Source of the DNA: Methylococcaceae bacterium
GTDB lineage: Bacteria; Pseudomonadota; Gammaproteobacteria; Methylococcales; Methylomonadaceae
Direction of reading: 5' to 3'
Assembly: GCA_005779525.1 (NCBI GenBank)
Contig: SXIZ01000137.1
Coordinates: forward strand, 1-11,256
DNA length: 11,256 nucleotides
Part shown: positions 1-6,255 of the stretch, piece after piece
Position numbering within the stretch: position 1 is the first letter of the stretch
How the letters are laid out: every line of letters starts with the position of its first letter
The notes under the pieces: model-generated
What the model saw: the letters and a program-made list of their open reading frames with translations, nothing else
The model's database searches: none
What the model was told of the DNA's origin: nothing
Program-made: the position numbers and the translations under genes

Positions 1-98
1 TGAACCACCCGATCCCATCCCGAACTCGGAAGTGAAACCGTTTAGCGCCGATGATAGTGTGACAGTTTGTCATGTGAAAGTAGGGAATTGCCAAGCTT
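1..98 (+). rRNA. rrf: 5S ribosomal RNA, 3' part (5' end outside window)
   Basis: This is the 3' four fifths of a 5S rRNA, the small RNA of the large ribosomal subunit. The conserved core CCGAACTCGGAAGTGAAAC lies at about 20-38, followed by TAGCGCCGATGATAGTGT at 43-60 and GTAGGGAATTGCCAAGC near the 3' end. The TGACAG/TGTCA helix at 60-72 matches the usual helix in this part of the molecule. By comparison with the 120-base E. coli molecule roughly 20 bases are missing at the 5' side, so the window starts inside the gene. The 3' end is placed by the GCCAAGC that would pair with the missing 5' strand and is good to a few bases. It is presumably the last gene of an rRNA operon reading into the window. 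Confidence 0.95.
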
Positions 99-106
99 TT
101 AAACAC

Positions 107-142
107 AGCCCCTTTTGAGACTTCATTAGGGGCTTTTTTTTT
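107..142 (+). terminator. Rho-independent terminator of the rRNA operon
   Basis: AGCCCCT (107-113) and AGGGGCT (128-134) form a perfect 7-bp GC-rich stem around a 14-base loop, followed directly by a run of nine T on the + strand (134-142). It lies 9 bases beyond the 5S rRNA end, so it should end the rRNA transcript. It also lies only about 25 bases before the lnt start codon. Confidence 0.9.
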
Positions 143-154
143 GTCCTACGTTTT

Positions 155-162
155 AGGGGGGG
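155..162 (+). promoter_or_regulatory. Ribosome binding site that sets the lnt start
   Basis: The purine run AGGGGGGG sits 5 bases before the ATG at 168 and only 2 bases before the ATG at 165. The spacing favours 168. The alternative in-frame TTG at 141 falls inside the terminator T-run and has no binding site. Confidence 0.6.
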
Positions 163-167
163 TAATG

Positions 168-1685
168 ATGTTAAAAAATTTTGAGATTCGGTATGAGTTT
201 TTAACGCCATTAGCAGGGATTTTGTTTGCTTTTTCCTTTGCCCCTTTAGGTTGGTCATATTTTGCAATTATTGCCCTAGCGATTCTTTTTTTATCTTGGA
301 AAAATGTGTCTCCGGCCAAAGGCGCTTTTTATGGGTTTTTGTTTGGATTAGGCTTGTTTGGCTTTGGGGTTTCTTGGGTATTTGTGAGTGTGCACTATTA
401 TGGCGGCGCAAGTATCTTGGGTTCTGGGTTATTAACGCTGTTTTTTGCAGTTTTTTGGGCGCTTTTTCCTGCGCTTACTGGATATCTGTGTATTAAATTT
501 AAAGTAGTTGAACCGAGTAGATGGTTTTTCAATGTCGTTATTTGGGCGGCTATTTGGGTGTTAGTTGAAAATTTTAGAGGTTATTGGTTATTAAACGGAT
601 TTCCTTGGTTTCAATTGGCGTACTCACAAATTGATAGTCCTTTGGCGGGTTTTGTGCCGCTTTTAGGGGTTTATGGCACGGGATTTGTGGGGGTTGTGTC
701 GGCAATGTTGTTGGCTGAAGCGCTGCTGCAAAAGCAAAATAGGGTTATTTTACTTAGCAGTTTAGTTGGGCTCTGGATGCTGGGTGGCTTGTTGTCTTCG
801 GTGAAATGGACGACTCCGCAGGCTGAGAAAATGACAGTTGCGCTTATCCAAGGCAATATATCTCAGGATCAGAAGTGGGCTAGCGGTAATCGTTTAAAAA
901 CGTTGTTGAAATACAGACAATTAACTGAAGATAATTGGGATGCTAAGGTGATTGTTTGGCCAGAAACGGCAATTCCGGCATTCTTATCCCAAGTAGATGA
1001 TTTCTTTCTGAAGCCCTTAGAGTTGGAAGCGCAATTGCATCAGTCCGATTTAGTTGTGAGTTTACCCATCGAAGGTGAGAGCGAACACGAAATTTATAAT
1101 GGGGTATTAACCTTAGGCCACGAGCGTAAAACCTATAAGAAAAATCATTTGTTGCCTTTTGGGGAATATTTACCGTTACAACCGTTGTCTGGATGGGTAT
1201 TAAAGCTTTTAGGTGTGCATTTAGGCGATTTTGCAGCGGGTGGGGCACAACAAGAATTGTTGACGGCGGGTGGGTATAAATTTGCTACGTCAATTTGCTA
1301 TGAAGATGGCTTTGGCGGAGAAGTCGCTAGCAACAGTCGTGATGCAGCATATTTGGTGAATGTGACGAATGACGCTTGGTTTGGAAATTCATTAGAGCCG
1401 CATCAGCATTTTGAAATCGCCAGAATGCGTGCTTTGGAGACTGGGCGCTACTTACTAAGAGCAACGAATACTGGAATTACCGCTATCGTTGGGCCAGATG
1501 GAAAAGTGTTGAAACAGGCCGCATTGTTTGAAACGGCAGTCTTGAAAGGTGAGATCGAAGTTATGCATGGAACAACCCCTTATGTGTTAATCGGGGATAA
1601 TGCAATTTTGCTTACCATAATTATCTTGCTGGTAGCAGTTTTGCTCGCGGAAAAATATTATTTTATTCCACGAGCTAAGGGCTAA
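168..1685 (+). CDS. lnt: Apolipoprotein N-acyltransferase
   Basis: Lnt adds the third acyl chain, taken from phospholipid, to the N-terminal cysteine of lipoproteins in the inner membrane, the last step of lipoprotein maturation. From the chosen start the protein has 505 residues, close to E. coli Lnt (512). The N-terminal part (about residues 10-210) is a series of hydrophobic membrane segments, then comes a nitrilase-like periplasmic domain, then a final membrane segment near 470-495. The catalytic triad is visible: Glu266 in VWPETAIPAF, Lys325 in KKNHLLPFGEY and Cys377 in TSICYEDGF. The NVTNDAWFG and RALETGRYLLRATNTG blocks are also typical of the family. The gene follows the rRNA terminator with no room for its own promoter in the short gap, and converges on the parA-like gene with 3 bases between stop codons. 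Start choice between 165 and 168 is a small uncertainty. Confidence 0.97.
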   Translation: MLKNFEIRYEFLTPLAGILFAFSFAPLGWSYFAIIALAILFLSWKNVSPAKGAFYGFLFGLGLFGFGVSWVFVSVHYYGGASILGSGLLTLFFAVFWALFPALTGYLCIKFKVVEPSRWFFNVVIWAAIWVLVENFRGYWLLNGFPWFQLAYSQIDSPLAGFVPLLGVYGTGFVGVVSAMLLAEALLQKQNRVILLSSLVGLWMLGGLLSSVKWTTPQAEKMTVALIQGNISQDQKWASGNRLKTLLKYRQLTEDNWDAKVIVWPETAIPAFLSQVDDFFLKPLELEAQLHQSDLVVSLPIEGESEHEIYNGVLTLGHERKTYKKNHLLPFGEYLPLQPLSGWVLKLLGVHLGDFAAGGAQQELLTAGGYKFATSICYEDGFGGEVASNSRDAAYLVNVTNDAWFGNSLEPHQHFEIARMRALETGRYLLRATNTGITAIVGPDGKVLKQAALFETAVLKGEIEVMHGTTPYVLIGDNAILLTIIILLVAVLLAEKYYFIPRAKG

Positions 1686-1688
1686 CTA

Positions 1689-2462
1689 TTATTTGCTAAT
1701 TTCGGCGTACAAGGCGCGAAATTCGTCAGTTAATTTGTGCGATGGGACGTAGTAAACCAAAGGCTGCGCAATACTGTGCGATTCTCTAATTTTGACCGAT
1801 GGGGAGATTTTGCTTTCCAGTACTGGGTGGCCTTCTGTGATTAATAATTCTACGAGTTGTCTGGGAAGATTGGCTTGTTTTTGATACTGGTTAACCACAA
1901 TACCTTCAATGTGTAGCGCCTGATTATGGTCTGCCTTAACTTCTTTTAAGGCTTGCATCAGGGTATACAGCGCTTCGCGCGAAAAGGCGTCACAGTCAAA
2001 CGGAATTAAACAGCGGTCTGCGGCAATGAGGGCGGATTGACTGTAAAAATTGAGTATCGGAGGCGTATCAATATAGATTTCGTCAAATCCAGTGAGTTTT
2101 TCTAAGGCCTCACGAAGTTTGAAGATTTTATATCTGGATTCCAGACGACTTTGAAGTGGCTCCAGTTCGGCATGCGACGGGATAATATATAAATTTGGGA
2201 ATGGGGTTTCGTGAATAACTTGTTCCAAGCCAGAGTTGTTGCCACCAAATAAACCTAAACTTAAGCTATCTTTAAAAAAATGCGCGATAGTTTTTTCGGC
2301 TTGCATCACCTTTGCACCCAATAAATATTGAGTGGCGTTACCTTGAACATCTAAGTCGATGACTAAAGTTTTTTTTCCGTCAACGGCGCTAATGGCTGCT
2401 AAATTACAAGTGATCGTTGATTTACCCACTCCGCCTTTTTGATTGAAAATAACTCTGCGCAT
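1689..2462 (-). CDS. Orphan ParA-family ATPase (MinD/ParA, deviant Walker A)
   Basis: This 257-residue protein is a small ParA-type P-loop ATPase without an N-terminal DNA-binding extension. The deviant Walker A motif KGGVGKST lies at residues 9-16, with signature Lys9 and Lys14; Walker A' is VIDLD (34-38), and Walker B is IYIDTPP (129-135). Proteins of this family switch between ATP-bound dimers on DNA or membrane and free monomers, and position plasmids, chromosomes or protein clusters. No parB-like gene and no centromere-like parS site (TGTTTCACGTGAAACA type) is found nearby, so it is unlikely to be the main chromosome-partition ParA, which normally sits with parB. Similar stand-alone chromosomal ParA proteins occur in other gammaproteobacteria, but the cargo cannot be read from this sequence. 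The start is supported by GAGGAA 4 bases upstream (2467-2472 on the complement) and by a promoter at 2499-2526. Confidence 0.9.
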   Translation of the reverse strand: MRRVIFNQKGGVGKSTITCNLAAISAVDGKKTLVIDLDVQGNATQYLLGAKVMQAEKTIAHFFKDSLSLGLFGGNNSGLEQVIHETPFPNLYIIPSHAELEPLQSRLESRYKIFKLREALEKLTGFDEIYIDTPPILNFYSQSALIAADRCLIPFDCDAFSREALYTLMQALKEVKADHNQALHIEGIVVNQYQKQANLPRQLVELLITEGHPVLESKISPSVKIRESHSIAQPLVYYVPSHKLTDEFRALYAEISK

Positions 2463-2498
2463 GATGTTCCTCGAAACAGCAAGAAAATTAAAGTTGTC

Positions 2499-2526
2499 AT
2501 TATAAAGACTGTACCGCTAATAGCAA
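2499..2526 (-). promoter_or_regulatory. Sigma70-like promoter of the parA-like gene
   Basis: Read on the - strand, TTGCTA (2526-2521) is followed after 16 bases by a perfect TATAAT (2504-2499). The -35 box matches 4 of 6 consensus bases and the -10 box 6 of 6. Transcription would start near 2492, giving a 5' untranslated leader of about 30 bases before the ATG at 2462. Confidence 0.6.
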
Positions 2527-2600
2527 CTCGCAATAGGGGTTACTTGTATTTGAAGGTACTTTGTTGTCTGTAAAAAGCGATGTCAAGTAGCAAAACGAAG

Positions 2601-2659
2601 CTTCTCTACTGATTACGTGGTCTACGAAGTTATCGGTGTACAGCACCTCGTAGTAGAAG
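2601..2659. repeat. Imperfect inverted repeat (possible hairpin)
   Basis: CTACGA at 2622-2627 pairs with TCGTAG at 2648-2653, with an inner GGTG/CACC pair (2635-2638 and 2644-2647) and an outer CTTCT/AGAAG pair (2601-2605 and 2655-2659). The pairing is interrupted and no T-run follows on either strand, so it does not look like a terminator. It could be a fold in an untranslated leader or a binding site; it may also be chance. Confidence 0.3.
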
Positions 2660-2799
2660 AATATTTACCCATGTTAAATTTTTTTAAAATCGCAATCAAT
2701 TAAGATGGAACGACTGAGCTATTTTCCCGCTCTAGGAATATGAACTCCGTGTATTATTGTGGAGAGAATTTGGGTAGTCACTTTGTATAGGTTGAAACT

Positions 2800-3489
2800 A
2801 TGTTTAGTATAAATAATTTTTGGACGTTTCAAGTGCATGGAGGGGGGCACGGCGAGAGTAAATTGCTGCATATGTTAAATGAACTGTTGCTGTTCTTGGA
2901 TACGCTTGCGGGTAAATCGGGTGGGGAAATCGGCGATTTAATATTCCCCGGTATCGCGCAAATCAATAATTTTCATCCATTAATTGTGCATTTTCCGATT
3001 GCAATGCTGGTGATGTTTTTCGTTGTCGATACTGCGGCGCTAACATTTAAGCAAGTAAATTGGCGTAATTTTGCCAGCGGAGCTTTATATGCGGGTACGG
3101 CATTTGCTGGTTTAACCGTGTACTTAGGCTATCAGGCTGCAGAGGCTGTGGCGCATGATGATGTAGTGCATGCCATTATGGAACGGCATGAGACTTTAGG
3201 TGTGACGGTGTTGTGTCTTGCCCTGATTTTGTCGGCCATCCGTTGGTTTTTTGGAAGCTCACCCAATTTAGGTCTAAGGATAGGGTCCTTGTTGGGCGCG
3301 GCATTGCTGAATATACTGTTATTTTTGGGCGCCGATTTAGGCGGGTTGATGGTGTATCATTACGGCGTTGCCGTGAATGCAGTTTTGCCTTCGTTGTCTA
3401 GTTTTCACCATCAGCATTCTGGTGGCGAACCGGAACATGAACATGTGCATGCGGTCGGCGAAGAGCATAGTCATCAACATCATGAATAA
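2800..3489 (+). CDS. DUF2231 membrane protein with His-rich C-terminus
   Basis: This 229-residue protein is predicted to sit in the inner membrane. The block HPLIVHFPIAML at residues 59-70, the RHETLG at 129-134 and GGLMVYHYGVAV at 181-192 are the recurrent features of the DUF2231 family of uncharacterised membrane proteins. Four hydrophobic segments are visible at about 61-83, 92-113, 132-150 and 158-182. The C-terminal tail (203-228) carries ten histidines in 26 residues, in HHQH, HEHVH and HSHQHH groups, plus several Glu, which suggests metal binding; this tail is not a general feature of the family. The conserved membrane histidines could bind haem or metal, but no function is established here. 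The start is not strongly supported: only a weak TAGG lies about 9 bases upstream, and in-frame alternatives exist at TTG 2863 and ATG 2872, which would remove a short glycine-rich lead. Confidence 0.85.
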   Translation: MFSINNFWTFQVHGGGHGESKLLHMLNELLLFLDTLAGKSGGEIGDLIFPGIAQINNFHPLIVHFPIAMLVMFFVVDTAALTFKQVNWRNFASGALYAGTAFAGLTVYLGYQAAEAVAHDDVVHAIMERHETLGVTVLCLALILSAIRWFFGSSPNLGLRIGSLLGAALLNILLFLGADLGGLMVYHYGVAVNAVLPSLSSFHHQHSGGEPEHEHVHAVGEEHSHQHHE

Positions 3490-3492
3490 TTA

Positions 3493-3562
3493 AAGTAGGA
3501 TCGATTGCGTTTTGCTTGCCTCTCAGGGCAGATTTTTGTAAAGATTTCGTGGTATCCTACTT
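3493..3562. repeat. 9-bp perfect inverted repeat in the trpF leader region
   Basis: AAGTAGGAT (3493-3501) and ATCCTACTT (3554-3562) are exact reverse complements separated by 52 bases. Inside lies a small hairpin TGCC/GGCA (3517-3520 and 3527-3530) with a T5 run three bases after it (3533-3537), which resembles a weak terminator and could serve the DUF2231 gene. If transcribed, the outer arms could form a long-range stem just ahead of trpF. Confidence 0.45.
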
Positions 3563-3576
3563 GGCTATTTTGGTAA
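3505..3576 (+). CDS. Possible Trp-rich leader peptide upstream of trpF (speculative)
   Basis: A 23-codon frame begins at TTG 3505, four bases after an AGGA (3497-3500), and ends at TAA 3574-3576, 14 bases before the trpF ATG. Three of its last eight codons are TGG (3550, 3562 and 3571), so the peptide would end in WYPTWLFW. Such Trp-codon clusters are the hallmark of leader peptides that sense charged tRNA-Trp. The left arm of the 9-bp inverted repeat covers its ribosome binding site and the right arm covers the Trp codon region. Against this, the start is TTG rather than ATG, and there is no terminator hairpin between the frame and trpF, so classical attenuation is not possible as laid out. 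It may be chance; a role through translational coupling to trpF, which lacks a clear ribosome binding site, is an inference. Confidence 0.25.
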   Translation: MRFACLSGQIFVKISWYPTWLFW

Positions 3577-3590
3577 TTTAAACGGTAATT

Positions 3591-4223
3591 ATGCGTACAC
3601 GCGTTAAAATGTGTGGTTTCACGCGAGTGGAAGATGCGGTGTTGGCGGCTGAATTAGGGGTTGATGCTATTGGGTTGGTGTTTTACCCGCCGAGTCCAAG
3701 GCACGTCAGTCTTGCACAAGCCGCGGCAATTACGCAAGCGCTACCAGCTTTTGTCTCGGTGGTGGCTTTATTTGTAGATGCCGCAGAAGCTCAAATTTCT
3801 GAGGTTTTGCAGTCCATATCCGTAGACTGCCTACAGTTTCATGGTGATGAGTTGCCAGATGCCTGTAGTCGCTATGCAAAACCTTATATTAAAGCGTTAC
3901 GGGTGCAGGATGACACCGATATTGTAAATTTTGCCTCTCGTTATGGAAGTGCTTCGGGTTTATTGCTTGATGCATATCATCCAGATGCTAAAGGTGGAAC
4001 TGGGCAGGCATTTGATTGGCGTTTACTACCTAAACAATGTGCGTTGCCAATAATTTTAGCGGGGGGATTGCAGCCTGAGGTGGTCAAAGACGCAATCAGG
4101 CAGTATCACCCGTATGCATTAGATGTGAGTAGTGGTGTGGAAGCGGCAAAAGGCATTAAAGATGCGGCAAAAATGGCTGCTTTTCTAAAAGAAGTTAATG
4201 AGATCGATAGAATAATAATATGA
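3591..4223 (+). CDS. trpF: Phosphoribosylanthranilate isomerase
   Basis: TrpF converts N-(5-phosphoribosyl)anthranilate to the ribulose phosphate form (CdRP), the third step of tryptophan synthesis, in the cytoplasm. The 210-residue length is normal for a stand-alone single-barrel enzyme. The general base is Cys8 in KMCGFT and the general acid is Asp127 in LLLDAYH. The phosphate-binding loops GGTG (135-138), LAGGL (156-160) and DVSSGVE (178-184) are all present. The start at 3591 is required by the MCGFT motif close to the N-terminus, though no good ribosome binding site precedes it. Its stop codon overlaps the trpB start (ATGA). trpC, whose product uses the CdRP made here, is not in the window, so the pathway is split between loci. 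Confidence 0.97.
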   Translation: MRTRVKMCGFTRVEDAVLAAELGVDAIGLVFYPPSPRHVSLAQAAAITQALPAFVSVVALFVDAAEAQISEVLQSISVDCLQFHGDELPDACSRYAKPYIKALRVQDDTDIVNFASRYGSASGLLLDAYHPDAKGGTGQAFDWRLLPKQCALPIILAGGLQPEVVKDAIRQYHPYALDVSSGVEAAKGIKDAAKMAAFLKEVNEIDRIII

Positions 4224-5422
4224 CAGAAAAATATACTATGCCCGATGCGCACGGACATTTTGGCCCTTATGGCGGCATGTTTGTAGCGGAAACCTTGATT
4301 CCACCAATTCAGGAATTAAATGCTGCTTATCAGCGTTACCTCAACGATCCAGAGTTTATTGCCGAATTAGATGCAGACCTGCAACATTATGTCGGCAGAC
4401 CCTCGCCTTTGTATTATGCGGAGCGATGGAGTCGAGAACTGGGTGGGGCACAGATATATTTAAAACGCGAAGATTTGAATCATACGGGTTCTCATAAAAT
4501 TAATAACACCGTTGGGCAAGCATTACTGGCTAAACGTATGGGCAAAACCCGAATTATTGCAGAAACTGGCGCGGGTCAGCACGGCGTTGCAACTGCAACA
4601 GTGGCGGCTAGATTAGGTTTGGAATGCGTCGTGTATATGGGGGCGGTGGATGTTGCTCGGCAGTCTCTCAATGTGTATCGCATGAAATTATTGGGCGCTA
4701 AAGTAGTTGCGGTCGAATCCGGTTCCAAAACCTTGAAGGATGCTCTCAACGAAGCGTTGCGCGATTGGGTAACCAATGTCGATAATACGTTCTACATTAT
4801 TGGAACCGTGGCAGGACCTCATCCTTATCCAGCTATGGTGCGCGACTTTCAAGCGATTATCGGACGTGAAGCGAAGTCACAGTGTCTTGCACAAGCTGGA
4901 CGCTTACCAGATGCTTTAGTCGCCTGCGTCGGTGGTGGTTCGAATGCGATTGGTTTGTTTTATCCGTTTATCGAAGATGCCGGAGTTAAACTGTATGGGG
5001 TGGAAGCTGCTGGTGATGGTATCGCAACTGGTCGGCACTCTGCACCGTTGAATGCTGGACGTCCTGGGGTTTTACATGGTAACCGTACCTACTTGATGGC
5101 TGATGATGATGGGGAGATTATTGAAACCCATTCTATCTCTGCTGGTTTGGATTATCCTGGGGTTGGGCCGGAACATGCATGGTTAAAAGATACAGGTCGC
5201 GCAGAATATGTCAGTATCACGGATAACGAAGCGTTGGAAGGTTTTCATGCGTTAACGCGTATGGAAGGCATTATTCCGGCATTAGAATCCAGTCATGCGA
5301 TGGCTTATACGATGAAATTAGCGCCGCGCATGAAAAAGCATGAAATTATTATTATTAACTTATCAGGCCGGGGTGATAAGGATATGCAAACGATGGCGAA
5401 ACGTGAGGGGATTGAGCTGTGA
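4220..5422 (+). CDS. trpB: Tryptophan synthase beta subunit
   Basis: TrpB is the pyridoxal-phosphate enzyme that joins indole with L-serine to make L-tryptophan, acting in the alpha2-beta2 complex with TrpA. It has 400 residues, the usual length. The PLP-binding lysine is Lys93 in GSHKINN, the catalytic glutamate is Glu115 in ETGAGQHG (22 residues later, as in E. coli), the phosphate-binding loop is GGGSN (238-242), and Ser382 in LSGRGDKD contacts the PLP ring nitrogen. The start overlaps the trpF stop by four bases and has no clear ribosome binding site of its own, which points to translation coupled to trpF. It likewise overlaps trpA by four bases. The sequence is intact and typical of the TrpB1 type. 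Confidence 0.98.
   Translation: MTEKYTMPDAHGHFGPYGGMFVAETLIPPIQELNAAYQRYLNDPEFIAELDADLQHYVGRPSPLYYAERWSRELGGAQIYLKREDLNHTGSHKINNTVGQALLAKRMGKTRIIAETGAGQHGVATATVAARLGLECVVYMGAVDVARQSLNVYRMKLLGAKVVAVESGSKTLKDALNEALRDWVTNVDNTFYIIGTVAGPHPYPAMVRDFQAIIGREAKSQCLAQAGRLPDALVACVGGGSNAIGLFYPFIEDAGVKLYGVEAAGDGIATGRHSAPLNAGRPGVLHGNRTYLMADDDGEIIETHSISAGLDYPGVGPEHAWLKDTGRAEYVSITDNEALEGFHALTRMEGIIPALESSHAMAYTMKLAPRMKKHEIIIINLSGRGDKDMQTMAKREGIEL
5405..5410 (+). promoter_or_regulatory. Ribosome binding site for the trpA GTG start
   Basis: GAGGGG within the last codons of trpB lies 8 bases before GTG 5419. It supports the GTG start of trpA, which overlaps the trpB stop in GTGA. Confidence 0.6.
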
Positions 5423-6225
5423 GTCGATTAGCTGCTAAATTTGAAGAACTTGCTAAAACTGGACGTAAAGCCTTAATTCCTTTTATCACGGCAGGTGATC
5501 CACATCCTGATTTTACGGTGCCACTTATGCATGCCATGGTTGAAGCTGGCGTGGATGTGATCGAGCTAGGTGTGCCTTTCTCTGATCCTATGGCCGATGG
5601 TCCTGTGATTCAACGTGCCAGTGAACGCGCCTTGGAACACAAAATGAGTTTACGCAAAACGTTAGCCATCGCCGCGGAATTCAGAAAAACTGACCAGAAA
5701 ACCCCCATCGTGTTAATGGGTTACCTTAACCCCATTGAAGCTATGACTTATGAAGGTTTTGCCAATGCTGCAAGTCGGGCGGATATTGATGGGGTATTAA
5801 CCGTTGATTTACCCCCGGAAGAAGCAGAAGCGTCGACAGCATTATTGCAGGCCCGCGAGATCGACCCTATCTTTCTTTTAGCCCCGAATAGCAGTGATGA
5901 GCGTATTCAAAAAATGGATGCGATTGGGAGTGGCTATATCTATTATGTTTCATTGAAAGGTGTCACTGGGGCTGGGCATTTAGATGTCGCAGATGTTGCA
6001 CAGAAACTGCAGCAAATTAAAGCGAATACGCGCTTACCTATTGGTATTGGGTTTGGGGTAAAAGATGCTCAAACGGCGAAAACTATTGCTGCTATTGGAG
6101 ATGGCGTTGTCGTTGGAAGTGCTTTGATCAGTAAAATTGAAGCTAATTTGGATGATCCTAAACGCGCCCAACAAGAAATTATTGCGTTGCTGACTTCCAT
6201 GCGGCTTGCAATGGACAGTCAATAA
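5419..6225 (+). CDS. trpA: Tryptophan synthase alpha subunit
   Basis: TrpA cleaves indole-3-glycerol phosphate to indole and glyceraldehyde 3-phosphate and passes the indole through a tunnel to TrpB. The protein has 268 residues, matching the E. coli subunit. The catalytic Glu49 (VIELGVPFSDP) and Asp60 (MADGPVIQRA) fall at the same numbers as in the enteric enzyme. The phosphate loop GIGFGV and the VVVGSAL block near the C-terminus are also present. The GTG start overlaps the trpB stop (GTGA) and is preceded by GAGGGG at 8 bases, a layout that keeps the two subunits in balance. accD follows after 30 bases, so read-through from the trp genes into accD is likely. Confidence 0.98.
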   Translation: MSRLAAKFEELAKTGRKALIPFITAGDPHPDFTVPLMHAMVEAGVDVIELGVPFSDPMADGPVIQRASERALEHKMSLRKTLAIAAEFRKTDQKTPIVLMGYLNPIEAMTYEGFANAASRADIDGVLTVDLPPEEAEASTALLQAREIDPIFLLAPNSSDERIQKMDAIGSGYIYYVSLKGVTGAGHLDVADVAQKLQQIKANTRLPIGIGFGVKDAQTAKTIAAIGDGVVVGSALISKIEANLDDPKRAQQEIIALLTSMRLAMDSQ

Positions 6226-6255
6226 GTGCAGCCTTGGATTTGTGGAGTTTAGAGC

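Larger units (their letters stand above)
2463..2799. other. Intergenic stretch between divergent genes
   Basis: These 337 bases lie between the start of the parA-like gene (leftward) and the DUF2231 gene (rightward). They hold the parA promoter near 2499-2526, an imperfect hairpin at 2601-2659, and an AT-rich tract with a run of seven T around 2674-2689. A TATTAT at 2752-2757 could be the -10 box for the rightward gene, but I find no convincing -35 partner. A stop-free frame of 49 codons runs on the + strand from 2554 to the TAA at 2701-2703; it has no ATG near its beginning (a GTG at 2617 is possible), no evident ribosome binding site, and I do not recognise its product. No tRNA or known RNA gene is visible. 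Confidence 0.6.

Noticed and set aside
141..167. TTG 141 as the lnt start, adding nine residues
   Set aside because: It lies in the T-run of the rRNA terminator and has no ribosome binding site, whereas ATG 168 follows an AGGGGGGG at good spacing.
2752..2757. TATTAT as a -10 box for the DUF2231 gene
   Set aside because: No acceptable -35 box lies 15-19 bases upstream, so I do not list it as a promoter.
3517..3537. Hairpin TGCC/GGCA with T5 as a classical trp attenuator
   Set aside because: The stem is only 4-5 bp, three bases separate it from the T-run, and it lies before rather than after the Trp codons, so it fits a weak terminator for the upstream gene at best.
3609..3629. GGTTTCACGCGA resembling a parS centromere site
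   Set aside because: It matches only part of the parS consensus, is not palindromic, and encodes the conserved CGFTRVE region of TrpF.
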